Positions 38,231 to 48,898 are shown, counted from the stretch's first letter. The stretch: DNA of 64,000 nucleotides from Saprospirales bacterium (GCA_016711605.1 JADJSS010000044.1:1-64000); one strand, 5' to 3'. Numbers and translations: made by a program. The notes: generated by a model from the sequence alone, not told the origin.

Positions 38231-41200
38231 TTAAAAATCTTTACTTAAAGAAATATGCCACATTGGTTTCTTTGCAAACTCTAATCCATTGTGGCCCCAA
38301 GCTGCATCCACTCTTACAAAATATCCTAAAATATTTGTTCGAACACCAGCACCAGCGCCAAAAACAAATGGATTTCTATAGTAATTTACGGTTACTACAA
38401 TTGGTTGTCTAATTGGATCATTTACGACTTCTTTACTCAATGAATTATCTTTGTTAAATGGATTTGCTAAGTTGTAAGCCAAACCAGCATCAAAAAAACC
38501 AACTAGTTGAAAATCTTGTAAGAATGCTGATTTTAAAGGTTTCTTAGCGATCAAAGAAAAAATTGGAACACGTAATTCTGAATTCAACAATAAATAATTA
38601 TTTCCATTTCTGATATTTTGTGGCAAGCCACGTAAATTCGTGACCGGTGCTTGTAAACCATAATTTACATTAGGTGAAATTGGAATATTATAATCATATT
38701 TTGGATTAAGCCAAGTATCAACACCACCTAAAAAATATAAAATTTTTTGTGCTCCAAATGACCATGCACCTGATACACGATTTGCCCAAATAATATTTTT
38801 AAATACTTTTTGATAGTGTCGTGCATCGAAACCGAATGAAAAAATATGCGATTTTTTATCATTTGCATTAAAGAAATAATCGCCGTATAATTTGTATTTA
38901 AAACCATTTGGAATATTAAATTGAATAGTTTTTGCATTATCATGCACAAATTCAACATGCGCTGAAACCCAATTTTCTTTTACATCTTTTAATTGCTCTA
39001 AACTAATTTTATCTGTATATAAACAACTCAAACGTTCATTACTATAAGCAAAACTCCAACGCAAACTTTTAGTTACATCAAATGGATAACTAAATTCAGT
39101 TTGAAAAAATTAGTTCTTGGAAACATTAAATGCTATTCTATCCGTTCTGATGTAATAAAGAACACTTTTATCTATGCGTTTTTTAAGGTTGATGTAACGC
39201 ACATATGCTTCAATTCCAGTAAAGGTTGTAAAGAAATCAAATGGCACTCTGAAGCCACCAATTATTTTATGATCTTCCATTAAATCACTCACACCGAAAT
39301 TGATAAAACCACCTAAATTTGGATAATTATAAGCACCTAAATTTCCTTTATAACTCTGATAATAATTTGCCTATGATACTATTATCTAACTGCGCAACCA
39401 CATAATCAGACGTGAAGCGCGCACGATACGGTAAAATGCGAATTTTTTGTCCTGTTGTTTTTTCAACATTTAAATTAGATGTTGGTTCAACAAAAGGTGG
39501 TGGCACTTCTTCGCCAGTATTTTCAGTATTAAAAGAAATAGTTTCTGTTAAATTTTTTGCGACAGAATCTGCTTTTGCTAATTGTTCTTTTTTAGTGTTT
39601 TCAGTAGTTATAGTAGAATTAAAATCAGATTCAAAAGTGTATTTAAACTCACTGTTATATAAACTATCAAATGAAACATCTGAAATAATTTTACTTTTAG
39701 AAACAGCTAATTCTCCAGCAATAGTTTTTTTATCAAAAATGATGGCAGTTGTTTTACCTTCACCATCTCTATAAAATTGTCGAAATGCAGTAGGTTTTAA
39801 ACCAAACGCTTTTTTAGATTGAACTTCTTCTTCTTGTAAATTTGATTTCGTGTAAATGTATGATTTTCGTTTTTTTAAACCGAAAAAATAATTGGATGTT
39901 CGTGCATTAACACCAATTGCATGTATACTTTTCGGATAGTTTGTAATGGCTTGTGTTATACCTTTTACTTTATAAACGTCCTTAATTTCTTGTATGGTAT
40001 CATACTTATCAATGCCGTTTTCTATTACACTAGTCAATGTATCTTTTCTAATAAAAAAACTATCTAACGTACCAATATATTGATTCTGCAATCCATTTTC
40101 ATCGCTTAAAAAAGTAAATTGATTTTCACTGTACGTACCAATTCCTTTTTCATTTGCAAAAGCTGTTTCCGTTACGCGTGCTAAATCATTGTTGCGTGTA
40201 TCTAAATCGAAATAAAATAAATCTAAAGTTTTAGTTGCAAGCACATCATCTTTAAATGGAATCACCAATTGATCATCTATTCTGTTAGATGAAAACAAAA
40301 TTCCGTTTGCACCTTTCCAATTTACGTACACTGGACTTAAATCATCGTATGAATCGTTGTTTAATTGCGTTGCATTCGTGTTTGATGTGTTATACAAATA
40401 CAAATCTGTTTGTCCTTTGTTTTGTCCGGAAACAACTAATAGATTTGGATTATTGGTAAAATCTGCACCATAAATTCGTTGAAATTTAATGATGTTATTT
40501 TTTACTTTTTCTTTTTTTGCTACATCATATTGCAGCAAACGAATAATATCTTTTCTTTCAGAAATCACTGCGAGTTTGCTACCAGTTTTTGTCCATGTTA
40601 AAATTGGATACGATTTATCAAACGGATATTGATCGGAACGAAAACCACCAGTAGCAATTTTCTTTGCCTTTTTAGTTTGCAAATCCAACAAAAAGACTTT
40701 GTAAAAACCACCATCAAATGCTGCATAGGCAGCATATTTTCCATCAACGGAAAATTTCATATCACCAATTTCTGTGTTGTTTCGTTTTTTTAATTTTACC
40801 TGAGAAGCAAATTGCAAAGAGTCTCTGTCTTTCTCGTCCAGCACATAACGATTGCCATAAAACAATTTCCAATCAGTCATCAAACCTTTTAAACTAGTGT
40901 TGGTTGCATACGCAAAACCAGAACTAATGTTATGGTTGATTCTGGTTAAATACAAAATATTGGGTATCACATCTTTTCCGTACAATTCATTCAACATATA
41001 CCAAAAAGATTGACCTGCAAATTCAGGATCTTTAGCAACTAACTTATTAAAATCTGCTTTTCTGGTGGTTTGTAAAAAGTTCTTCAACTTGGTATCCAGT
41101 TCTGTGTTCCAATTTTCACCCATGTAAGCTGCCAAACCACTACGATACCATTTTGGTAAATTTAAAAACAAGGTGTTTTGTAGCTTTTGTTTAAAATTAT

Positions 41201-41711
41201 TTCCAGCCATCATTTGTCGAACATACAACTCAGACAAACCTTTTAACAAATCGCGTTGCAGATGTTTATGGTTACCATCAAAATGCAAAAACATTTTATT
41301 ATCGCGCAACACAGCAGTGCCGCCAATATTATAATCATCTTGTCCAATACCAATATTATTTTGCGCTAAATCAGTAATGTCATTATACACCAAAATATCT
41401 ACTTTAGAACGGTAATGAAAATCCATCAATTCATCCAATTCTTTCAATTTTTGCTCAGCAGTTGTCCAAACAAACTTTCCTATTTCTTGTCCACCTGGAT
41501 AAAAATAAATGGCAAAATTTTCTGAATTGTAATATTGCCAATCAAAAGGATGATATTGCACGCGGTTTTGACCAAATTGCACTTGTGTAGTTTGCGCTGA
41601 AAGAAATGAGTATTGCGAAAATAGTATTGCGAAAAACAAAACGATAATTTTATTGATCATTTTGTTTGGTAAAAAACATGCTATTTTGTTATTGGAAAAA
41701 TAATTAATCAT
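38231..41711 (-). CDS. surface protein: degenerate peptidase-like, TolB/WD40-like propeller and BamA-type barrel (frame-broken)
   Basis: About 1160 residues if repaired. A signal region (about 1-40, after an upstream extension) leads to a segment resembling gluzincin peptidase-MA domains without the HExxH motif (LLKGLSELYVRQMM, where His is lost). A beta-propeller follows (repeats such as GDMKFSVDGKYAAYAAFDGGFYKVFLLD). The C-terminus has the look of an Omp85/BamA-type barrel, ending MWHISLSKDF. One frameshift lies near 39350 and an in-frame TAA occurs at 39110-39112. Such TolB-barrel fusions are typical Bacteroidota envelope proteins of unknown role. The mutase subunit gene follows at nine bases. 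Confidence 0.7.
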
Positions 41712-41785
41712 CTAAAAATAAATTTTCAAGTCGCACTGCAAAATACTCATTCCGAAATACTACATTTACAAAATAAGTAAATCTT

Positions 41786-42442
41786 ATGGATAACGCAAAA
41801 TTAAATACAAATATTGCTTCATTTTGTTTCAATCCTTTTCAGGAAAATACTTACGTTATAACGCATGCCAACAAAGATTGTTGGATTATTGACCCAGGTT
41901 GTTACACGTTACAGGAACAAAAAGTGTTAATTTCTTATATTGAGAAAAATGGTTTAAAGCCAGTTCGATTGGTAAATACACATTGCCATTTAGATCATAT
42001 TTACGGAAATAAGTTTGTTGCTGATGAATATAAGTTAGATTTAGGTATTCACGAAAAGGAATTAGTAGTTTTAAATGCAGCAGAAATGGCAGCTAGAATG
42101 TATGGAGCAAAAATTCCTGAAAAGTTAGAACCATCTTATTTTATTTCAGAAAATGAAAAATTGGAGTTGAACGATGTGGTTTTTGATATTTTATTTACAC
42201 CAGGACATTCGCCAGGCAGCATTTGTTTTTTAAATAAAAATGAGAATTATTGCATCGTTGGTGATGTATTGTTTCAAAATAGTATTGGCAGAACCGATTT
42301 GCCTGGTGGAAATCATCATACGTTGATAAAATCAATAGAAACACAATTGTTAGTGTTAGACGACATCGTAGAAATATACAATGGCCACGGCAACCCAACT
42401 ACCATTGGAGCCGAAAGAAGAAACAATCCGTTTTTGGTGTAA
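41786..42442 (+). CDS. MBL-fold metallo-hydrolase (glyoxalase II-like, YcbL type)
   Basis: A 218-residue intact cytoplasmic enzyme. It has NTHCHLDHIYGN (HxHxDH zinc motif, about residues 69-80), LFTPGHSPGSICF, IVGDVLFQNSIGRTDLPGG (the bridging Asp in GDVLF) and the final histidine in YNGHGNPTTIGAE. The GRTDLPGG block places it with the small glyoxalase-II-like hydrolases (YcbL) that cleave S-lactoylglutathione or other thioesters. The substrate here is unknown. A palindrome that may end its transcript follows. Confidence 0.85.
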   Translation: MDNAKLNTNIASFCFNPFQENTYVITHANKDCWIIDPGCYTLQEQKVLISYIEKNGLKPVRLVNTHCHLDHIYGNKFVADEYKLDLGIHEKELVVLNAAEMAARMYGAKIPEKLEPSYFISENEKLELNDVVFDILFTPGHSPGSICFLNKNENYCIVGDVLFQNSIGRTDLPGGNHHTLIKSIETQLLVLDDIVEIYNGHGNPTTIGAERRNNPFLV

Positions 42443-42482
42443 TTTTACCATGCCACGAAAATCGTTTTACTTCGAATTTTTA

Positions 42483-42517
42483 AAATATCGTTCCACGATT
42501 ATCGTGGCACGATATTT
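42483..42517. terminator. long imperfect palindrome after the MBL gene
   Basis: AAATATCGT-T-CCACGA (42483-42498) pairs with TCGTGG-C-ACGATATTT (42502-42517), with one mismatch and a three-base loop. It may act as a terminator; the sequence is also typical of dispersed palindromes in Bacteroidota. Confidence 0.6.
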
Positions 42518-42527
42518 CAACTATTAT

Positions 42528-42558
42528 TTTGCATCTATTTTATAAAAAGCTATTTTTA
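42528..42558 (+). promoter_or_regulatory. Bacteroidota-type promoter of the HerA-like gene
   Basis: TTTG at 42528-42531, 19 bases, then TATTTTTA at 42551-42558 (TAnnTTTG with one mismatch). The ATG is 19 bases downstream. Confidence 0.55.
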
Positions 42559-42577
42559 CCATTCATTAAATAAATTT

Positions 42578-44149
42578 ATGGCAACACAAGAACAATTTTC
42601 AGCAGAAATAAATCAAGGATATACATTTCAAGGCGCTTCTATTTTAATTGGTGGTGGAATGTTAGATATGAAATCAGTACCAAATACTGCAATCAAACTT
42701 CCATTAAAAACATTAAATAGACATGGTTTAATTGCTGGTGCAACAGGAACCGGAAAAACAAAAACGATACAAACACTTTCTGAAAAATTAGCAGAAAATG
42801 GCGTTTCGGTTTTAATGATGGATATTAAAGGCGATTTTTCAGGCGTGGCAGAACCAGGAGTTTCTAACCAAAAAATTATTGACAGAACAACAGCTATTGG
42901 AACCATGTGGAATCCAAAAGCATTTCCAGTAGAATTGATGACGATTTCGCAACAAGATGGTGTGCGTATGCGTGCAACGGTTACTGAATTTGGACCGGTT
43001 TTAATGTCAAAAATATTAGATTTAAATGATACACAACAAGGCGTGGTGGCTATGGTTTTCAAGTTTTGTGATGATCAGCAATTAGGGTTGGTTGATTTAC
43101 CGGATTTTAAAAAAGTATTGCAATTTTTAACCAATGATGGTAAAGAAATTTTTGAAAAAGAATACGGTGCCGTTTCGCCAGCAACCGTTGGTACTATTTT
43201 GCGAAAAGTTGTAGAATTAGAACAACAAGGTGCTGATTTATTTTTTGGTGAAACTTCATTTGATGTAAATGATTTATTGCGAAAAGATGAAAATGGAAAT
43301 GGTTATATCAACATAGTTCGATTAACGGATATTCAGGATAAACCAAAATTATTCTCAACGTTTATGTTGAGTTTATTGGCTGAAGTTTATCAAAAATTTC
43401 CGGAACGTGGCGACATGGATCAACCAGAATTAATTATATTCTTAGATGAAGCGCATTTAATTTTTGATAGTGCAACAGATGCCTTAAAAGATCAATTAGA
43501 ATCGATTATAAAATTGATTCGTTCTAAAGGTGTAGGTATATTTTTCTGCACGCAAAATCCAAACGATATTCCGGAAAGCATTTTGGCACAATTAGGTTTA
43601 AAAATACAACATGCTTTGCGTGCGTTTACAGCAAAAGACAGGCAAGCTATCAAATTGGTGGCACAAAATTATCCGGAAACTGCCTATTATAAAGTAGAAG
43701 ATTTAATTACACAATTAGGTATTGGTGAAGCGTTTGTAACTGCCTTAAATGAAAAAGGAATTCCAACGCCATTGGTACATACATTGATGACGCCACCACA
43801 ATCGCGTATGGATATTTTGAACGATAGCGAAATGCAAACGTTGATTCAAAAATCTGCTCTATACAGAAAATATAAAGAGACAATTGATCCGGAAAGTGCG
43901 TATGAAATTTTAGGAGCAAAAATTGAGCAGGCGCAACAACAACAAGCGGAACAAATTGCTCAGGAATTGCAAGAAAAAGAACAGGCAAAATTAGAGAAAG
44001 AACAAGCAAAAGCTGAAAAGACTACAAAAGCAGGAAAATCTACTTTAGATAAAATGCTGAATAATACGGTAACGCGTCAATTAGCACGCACCGCGACGCG
44101 TGAAGTAACACGCGGTTTGTTAGGTGTGTTGAAAGGTATGTTTAAATAG
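42578..44149 (+). CDS. HerA-like helicase/ATPase (DUF853)
   Basis: A 523-residue FtsK/HerA-type ATPase. It has the Walker A GATGTGKT at residues 54-61, Walker B-type LIIFLDEAHLIF near 285-296, and an arginine-finger region around DQLESIIKLIRSKGVGIFFCTQNPNDIPESIL. A C-terminal coiled coil rich in Q/E/A/K (about 447-490) precedes a Thr/Arg-rich tail. DUF853 members are predicted DNA-translocating ATPases in bacteria; their precise role is unsettled. No NurA nuclease gene is adjacent, which argues against a complete HerA-NurA unit here. Confidence 0.85.
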   Translation: MATQEQFSAEINQGYTFQGASILIGGGMLDMKSVPNTAIKLPLKTLNRHGLIAGATGTGKTKTIQTLSEKLAENGVSVLMMDIKGDFSGVAEPGVSNQKIIDRTTAIGTMWNPKAFPVELMTISQQDGVRMRATVTEFGPVLMSKILDLNDTQQGVVAMVFKFCDDQQLGLVDLPDFKKVLQFLTNDGKEIFEKEYGAVSPATVGTILRKVVELEQQGADLFFGETSFDVNDLLRKDENGNGYINIVRLTDIQDKPKLFSTFMLSLLAEVYQKFPERGDMDQPELIIFLDEAHLIFDSATDALKDQLESIIKLIRSKGVGIFFCTQNPNDIPESILAQLGLKIQHALRAFTAKDRQAIKLVAQNYPETAYYKVEDLITQLGIGEAFVTALNEKGIPTPLVHTLMTPPQSRMDILNDSEMQTLIQKSALYRKYKETIDPESAYEILGAKIEQAQQQQAEQIAQELQEKEQAKLEKEQAKAEKTTKAGKSTLDKMLNNTVTRQLARTATREVTRGLLGVLKGMFK

Positions 44150-44200
44150 AGTAGTGAGTAGTAAAGTATCAAGAAATAATTTTCAAATTAAACAGAAATC

Positions 44201-44974
44201 ATGGCAGAAATAAAACTTTCAAAAATCCAAACGGTTGCTCCAAAAAATATAGATAAAGAAGCAACTAAAACAAAAACAATTGCATTAATTGAAGAAATCA
44301 AAGAACTTCAAAATGTATTAATGGCTTCGGCAAAAAAAAGTTTGCTGGTAATTATACAAGGTATGGATGCCAGCGGAAAAGATGGTGCATGCAGAAATGT
44401 TTTTAGTGGCATCAATCCTGCAGGCATATCTGTGCACGCTTTTAAAAAACCAAGCGACGAAGAATTTGCACATGATTTTTTGTGGCGCGTGCATCATGTG
44501 GTTCCAGAAAAGGGACAGATTAAAATTTTCAATCGTTCACACTACGAAGATGTATTGATACAACGTGTACATAAATGGATTGATGAAGCAACCGTAAAAC
44601 ATCGCTTTGATGCCATTAATAATTTTGAAAAATTACTGGAACAAAATGGTACGAAAATTTTAAAATTTTACATGCATATTTCACCAGAAGGTCAGTTAGC
44701 CAACTTGGAAGAACGCAAAGTAAATCCAAAAAAAATGTGGAAACACAAGGATCAAGATTGGAAAGAACGCGAACTTTGGAAAGAGTATATGACTGCGTAT
44801 GAAGATGTATTCAATAATTGCAGCAAAGTAGAATGGAATATCATTCCAACTGACCAAAACTGGTATAAAGAATATTTAATTGCACAAAAAGTACGTGACA
44901 CGTTAAAAGCCATGAAATTGGAATATCCAAAATTGGTGACTGCTGAACCAAAACCAGTAGCAACAAAAAAATAA
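44201..44974 (+). CDS. ppk2: polyphosphate kinase 2 family protein
   Basis: A 257-residue PPK2 domain. It has the Walker A IIQGMDASGKDGACRN (about 50-65), FLWRVHHVVPEKGQIKIFNRSHYEDVL in the middle (the Walker B/lid region), and WNIIPTDQNWYKEYLIAQ at the C-terminus. PPK2 enzymes use polyphosphate to phosphorylate NDP or NMP. The class cannot be fixed from sequence motifs alone. It sits 51 bases after the HerA-like gene and 40 before argH, in the same orientation. Confidence 0.9.
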   Translation: MAEIKLSKIQTVAPKNIDKEATKTKTIALIEEIKELQNVLMASAKKSLLVIIQGMDASGKDGACRNVFSGINPAGISVHAFKKPSDEEFAHDFLWRVHHVVPEKGQIKIFNRSHYEDVLIQRVHKWIDEATVKHRFDAINNFEKLLEQNGTKILKFYMHISPEGQLANLEERKVNPKKMWKHKDQDWKERELWKEYMTAYEDVFNNCSKVEWNIIPTDQNWYKEYLIAQKVRDTLKAMKLEYPKLVTAEPKPVATKK

Positions 44975-45014
44975 TAGAATTAATTTTAGAAATACTTTTT
45001 GCAAACTGTAACTA

Positions 45015-46361
45015 ATGGCAAAACTTTGGCAAAAAAATAATTTACCTAAAAATGAACTCGCTAAAATAGTCGAGCAATTTACAGTTGGCAACGACAGAAA
45101 TTTAGATTTGTTTTTAGCTAAATACGATGTAATTGGTTCATTGGCGCACACAAAAATGTTGGCGCAAGTTGGTTTATTAACCAAAGAAGAACTCGCACCG
45201 ATTCAAAAAGAATTAAAAAATATTTACAACCAAATTATCCAAAATAATTTTTCAATTGCTGATGACAATGAAGATATACATTCAGAAATTGAATTTCGTT
45301 TAACTGAAAAACTTGGTGATTCTGGAAAAAAAATTCACAGTGGAAGAAGTCGAAATGATCAGGTTTTGTTGGATTTAAAACTATACACTCGCGAAAAAAT
45401 TATTGAAATCGTTTTAGAAACTGTTTGTGTTTTTAATACATTCATTGAACTCAGCGAAAAACATAAAAACAAGCTAATGCCTGGTTACACGCATTTGCAA
45501 TTGGCGATGCCAAGCAGTTTTGGTTTATGGTTTGGTGCATATGCAGAAAGTTTAGTGGATGATATTGACATGCTATTTTCTGCATTCAAAATTGCGAACA
45601 AAAATCCATTAGGTTCAGGTGCTGGCTATGGTGGTTCTTTTCCATTAAACAGAAAAAAAACAACAGAATTATTGGGTTTTGATGACTTAAATTACAACGT
45701 TGTTTATGCGCAGATGAATCGTGGAAAAATGGAAAAAAATGTAGCATTTGCTTTGTCAACTATTGCTGCAACACTTTCAAAATTTGCGATGGATTGCTGT
45801 TTGTATATGAATCAAAACTTTGGATTTATTTCATTTCCAGATGTGTTAACTACTGGCTCATCGATTATGCCTCACAAAAAAAATCCAGATGTTTTTGAAT
45901 TGATTCGTGCGAAATGCAATAAACTTCAAAACTTACCACAACAAATAAATTCCATTTTAACCAATTTGCCAAGTGGATATCATCGAGATTTTCAAATTAT
46001 TAAACAAGATTTTTTACCTTGTTTTGATGAACTAAAATCGTGTTTGCAAATGACAAATTTGATGCTGGAAAACATCATTATAAAAGATAAAATTTTAGAA
46101 GACGACAAATACAAACTGCTATTTACAGTTGAAAGTGTGAATGATTTAGTAAACAAAGGTATGCCTTTCAGAGATGCATATATTAAAGTAGGAAATGAAG
46201 TAGAAAATGGTTCTTACAAAAAACCAAAAAAAATAAATCACACACACGAAGGCAGCATTGGCAATTTATGTAATCAAGAAATCAAAAATAATATGAAGAA
46301 AATTGTGCAACAATTTCCAATTTTTGAAATTGAAGAAAAGATACAAAAACTGGTTAAATAA
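45015..46361 (+). CDS. argH: argininosuccinate lyase
   Basis: A 448-residue fumarase/aspartase-superfamily enzyme that splits argininosuccinate into arginine and fumarate. Signature regions are DIHSEIEFRL, GRSRNDQVLLDLKLYTRE (residues about 115-132), MPGYTHLQLAMP near 157-168, and GSSIMPHKKNPDVFE near 283-297 with the catalytic serine loop. Intact. Other arg biosynthetic genes are not in the window. A Bacteroidota argH standing apart from the rest is plausible here beside unrelated genes. Confidence 0.93.
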   Translation: MAKLWQKNNLPKNELAKIVEQFTVGNDRNLDLFLAKYDVIGSLAHTKMLAQVGLLTKEELAPIQKELKNIYNQIIQNNFSIADDNEDIHSEIEFRLTEKLGDSGKKIHSGRSRNDQVLLDLKLYTREKIIEIVLETVCVFNTFIELSEKHKNKLMPGYTHLQLAMPSSFGLWFGAYAESLVDDIDMLFSAFKIANKNPLGSGAGYGGSFPLNRKKTTELLGFDDLNYNVVYAQMNRGKMEKNVAFALSTIAATLSKFAMDCCLYMNQNFGFISFPDVLTTGSSIMPHKKNPDVFELIRAKCNKLQNLPQQINSILTNLPSGYHRDFQIIKQDFLPCFDELKSCLQMTNLMLENIIIKDKILEDDKYKLLFTVESVNDLVNKGMPFRDAYIKVGNEVENGSYKKPKKINHTHEGSIGNLCNQEIKNNMKKIVQQFPIFEIEEKIQKLVK

Positions 46362-46417
46362 TTTAAACCTTGAAGGTTTTAAAAACATTTAGGTCTAGAA
46401 TAAAATTTGGCAAAGTT

Positions 46418-46447
46418 TTTGATTTACCAACAAAAATTGTATTTTTA
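46418..46447 (+). promoter_or_regulatory. Bacteroidota-type promoter of the DUF1571/LysM gene
   Basis: TTTG at 46418-46421, 18 bases, then TATTTTTA at 46440-46447; the ATG is 23 bases downstream. It closely matches the promoter at 42528-42558. Confidence 0.55.
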
Positions 46448-46470
46448 ATCTTACAACAATAAAAAACAGA

Positions 46471-47277
46471 ATGAAAAAATTAACAGGATTATTCTTCGTA
46501 GCCATTTTATGTATGGCAAATGTACAGGCACAAAGTGCTGTAGATATTATGCAAAAATCTTTGACCGCAATGGGAAATGCAAAAAGTATGACTTATCATT
46601 TTTATGCGCAAGAACGTATGCATGATGGAAAATACAGCAAAAGTGATGTGGAATTTAAAGTAATTGCATCGCCTTTAAAAGTTTATGCAAATGCAAAATT
46701 ACCACAAGCTGCTCAATTACGTTTTGAGCCAGCAAAATCTGCTAAGGTAGATGTGAAAAAAGGATTGAAATTAAGTTTAGCACCAACAAGTAGTTTATTA
46801 ATGAAAGGCGTTCACAATCCAGTTTCAAGAGCTGGCTTTGGAACGGTTAAAAAAATATTAGAAACGAGTATGAATGCTCGCAAAGGTGAAAATTACGCTG
46901 ATTTTGTAAAATTAATTGGTACTGTAAGTTACGATAATAAAGATTGCTGGAAAGTTGAGTTATCAGATCCTGATTATAAAATCGTAAATTATACAGTTGC
47001 TGCTGGCGAAACAACAGTTTGGCAAATTGGTAAAAAATTAGCGATTTCTGAATACAAAATCAAAGAATTAAATAATATCGATGATGAAGTAAAACCAGGT
47101 CAAGTAATAAAAATACCATCTGCTTATGCTAAAAAATCAACGTTTTATATAGATAAATCTACTAGTTTACCTATTTACCATAAAATGGAAGATGAAAAAG
47201 GAATCTATGAAATTTATGAATTTAAAGAATTGAAATTAGGTGTAACCTTAACAGACGCTGATTTCGAGTTTAATTAA
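46471..47277 (+). CDS. secreted DUF1571-like protein with an internal LysM module
   Basis: A 268-residue exported protein (signal peptide 1-20, cleavage after VQA). The DUF1571/LolA-like fold is visible as MTYHFYAQERMHDGKYSKSDVEFKV and LIGTVSYDNKDCWKVELSDPDYKIV, finishing with STFYIDKSTSLPIYHKMEDEKG. Between these halves (about 173-222) lies a LysM-like module starting YTVAAGETTVWQIGKKLAIS and ending VKPGQVIKIPSAY, which matches the YxVxxGDTLwxIA...LNxL...xGQxLxIP pattern. LysM binds peptidoglycan, so the protein may be held at the cell wall while the LolA-like part handles a lipophilic ligand. A terminator follows. Confidence 0.75.
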   Translation: MKKLTGLFFVAILCMANVQAQSAVDIMQKSLTAMGNAKSMTYHFYAQERMHDGKYSKSDVEFKVIASPLKVYANAKLPQAAQLRFEPAKSAKVDVKKGLKLSLAPTSSLLMKGVHNPVSRAGFGTVKKILETSMNARKGENYADFVKLIGTVSYDNKDCWKVELSDPDYKIVNYTVAAGETTVWQIGKKLAISEYKIKELNNIDDEVKPGQVIKIPSAYAKKSTFYIDKSTSLPIYHKMEDEKGIYEIYEFKELKLGVTLTDADFEFN

Positions 47278-47305
47278 TTAGCTATCAAAAAAACTATTCA
47301 TGAAG

Positions 47306-47333
47306 CGTCCGAAATTATTTTCGGACGTTTTTT
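47306..47333 (+). terminator. intrinsic terminator
   Basis: CGTCCGAAA (47306-47314) pairs with TTTCGGACG (47319-47327) across a four-base loop, followed by six T. Confidence 0.85.
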
Positions 47334-47433
47334 AATTATTAGAAATAACAATTAACAAAGATTTTGACAATAATTTATGGCTGAATCATTAATTTCGGAA
47401 CGAATTTTGTAAATCATACTTGAACACAAATTT

Positions 47434-48873
47434 ATGAAGAATATTTTTACGCTTTTTATCGTTACAATTTTTACTACTATTTCCTTTTCACAAGAACGAA
47501 ATTTTAATATTTCAATTACGGTAAAAGGTATGGAAAACCAAATTGGAATTTTAGCAAATTATTATGCAGACAAACGCATGATTAAAGACACACTGAAATT
47601 TGATATAAACGGAATCGCAACTATCAAAGGCAAAAAAAACATTCCTGCTGGTGTGTATTTAGTAGCGTTTCCAAGTTTCCGTTACAATTCGTTTGATGTC
47701 ATTATTAAAGAAACTGATTTTTCTATTGTTACCGATACAGCAAATTTTATCACAAAATCTGTGGTGAAAAATTCAATAGAAAACAAACAATTATTTGAAG
47801 ATATGAATTACATGTATCCATTAGGAATTCAAACAGATTCTCTTCAGAAATTATCTTCAAAATTTAAAAAAACTGATTCAACATATGTAAAAAATCAACG
47901 TGCAATCGAAGCAATTGGAAAACAAATTACTGAACACAGAAAAACAATTGCAAAAAAATATCCAACTACTTTATACAGTAAATTAATTAAAGTGATGCAA
48001 GATATTGATGTTCCAAAAAATGAATTAAGGAATGAAAAAGGTGCGTTAGTTGATTCATTTTTTGCATTTCATTACAGTCAGCAACATTACTTTGATAATG
48101 TTGATTTTGCTGATTCTGCTTTGGTGCGAAGTCCAGTGTTGCATGGAAAACTGATGAAATATTTTGAACAATATGTTTTTCCAAGTCCTGATTCAATCAT
48201 TAAATATGTTGACATTGTTATCAGTAAAGCTAGAGCTAGCCGTGAAATGTATCAGTTGGTTTTGAATGAATTATTTTCAAAATATGCACGAAGCGAAATC
48301 ATGGGTTACGATGCCATTTATGTTTATATGGCTGAAAAATATTACCTAAGTGGTGAAGCACCTTGGGCCGAAGCGAAAGGTTTAATGGAATTGCGCGACA
48401 GAGTGGAAGCTGTAAAACCAACTTTATTAGGAAAAATTGCACCAAACTTTACAGCACAAGATACACTTGGTAAAAATTATACTTTTCATGATTTTGTTCC
48501 AAAAAATAAATACACGTTGTTAGTTTTCTGGAATTCAGATTGTGGTCATTGCCAAAAAGAAATTCCTGCATTAAAACAATTATATACTGATTCATTGAAA
48601 CAATTAGGTGTTCGAATGTTCACTTGTTCCACTGAACAAACTGATTCCTCATTCCGTTCTTTTGTCGCAAAAAATTGCAGTCCAGATTGGATTACTTGCG
48701 CAGATATGCGTGGAATGAGTGCGTTTAGAAAAGAATATGATTTGATTGTAACACCAAGATTATTTTTAATTACACCAGATTATAAAATTTTAGCAAAAAA
48801 TATTCCTTTAGAAAATCTAGTTGACTTTATTAAATTTCAAGATGGTTTGATAACAAAGAAAGAAGAAAAGTAA
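47434..48873 (+). CDS. TlpA/AhpC-type thioredoxin-fold protein with N-terminal DUF4369-like domain
   Basis: A 479-residue exported protein (signal peptide 1-19). Residues 25-110 form a DUF4369-like beta domain, a helical middle region follows (about 115-320), and the C-terminal 140 residues are a thioredoxin fold. The redox motif is CGHC within FWNSDCGHCQKEIPAL (about 367-382), and the conserved cis-proline lies in YDLIVTPRLFLI. Such proteins reduce periplasmic disulfides in Bacteroidota. A terminator shared with the convergent gene follows. Confidence 0.85.
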   Translation: MKNIFTLFIVTIFTTISFSQERNFNISITVKGMENQIGILANYYADKRMIKDTLKFDINGIATIKGKKNIPAGVYLVAFPSFRYNSFDVIIKETDFSIVTDTANFITKSVVKNSIENKQLFEDMNYMYPLGIQTDSLQKLSSKFKKTDSTYVKNQRAIEAIGKQITEHRKTIAKKYPTTLYSKLIKVMQDIDVPKNELRNEKGALVDSFFAFHYSQQHYFDNVDFADSALVRSPVLHGKLMKYFEQYVFPSPDSIIKYVDIVISKARASREMYQLVLNELFSKYARSEIMGYDAIYVYMAEKYYLSGEAPWAEAKGLMELRDRVEAVKPTLLGKIAPNFTAQDTLGKNYTFHDFVPKNKYTLLVFWNSDCGHCQKEIPALKQLYTDSLKQLGVRMFTCSTEQTDSSFRSFVAKNCSPDWITCADMRGMSAFRKEYDLIVTPRLFLITPDYKILAKNIPLENLVDFIKFQDGLITKKEEK

Positions 48874-48898
48874 AAAGTTATTTCCAACTTACTATAAA

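Noticed and set aside
41786..42442. Second MBL-fold protein as another beta-lactamase
   Set aside because: It lacks a signal peptide and the B1 cysteine ligand, and has the GRTDLPGG block of glyoxalase-II-like hydrolases.
42578..44149. HerA-like ATPase as a HerA-DUF4297/SIR2 or HerA-NurA anti-phage or repair system
   Set aside because: The neighbours are an MBL hydrolase and PPK2; no nuclease, SIR2 or DUF4297 gene is present, and DUF853 members are usually stand-alone.
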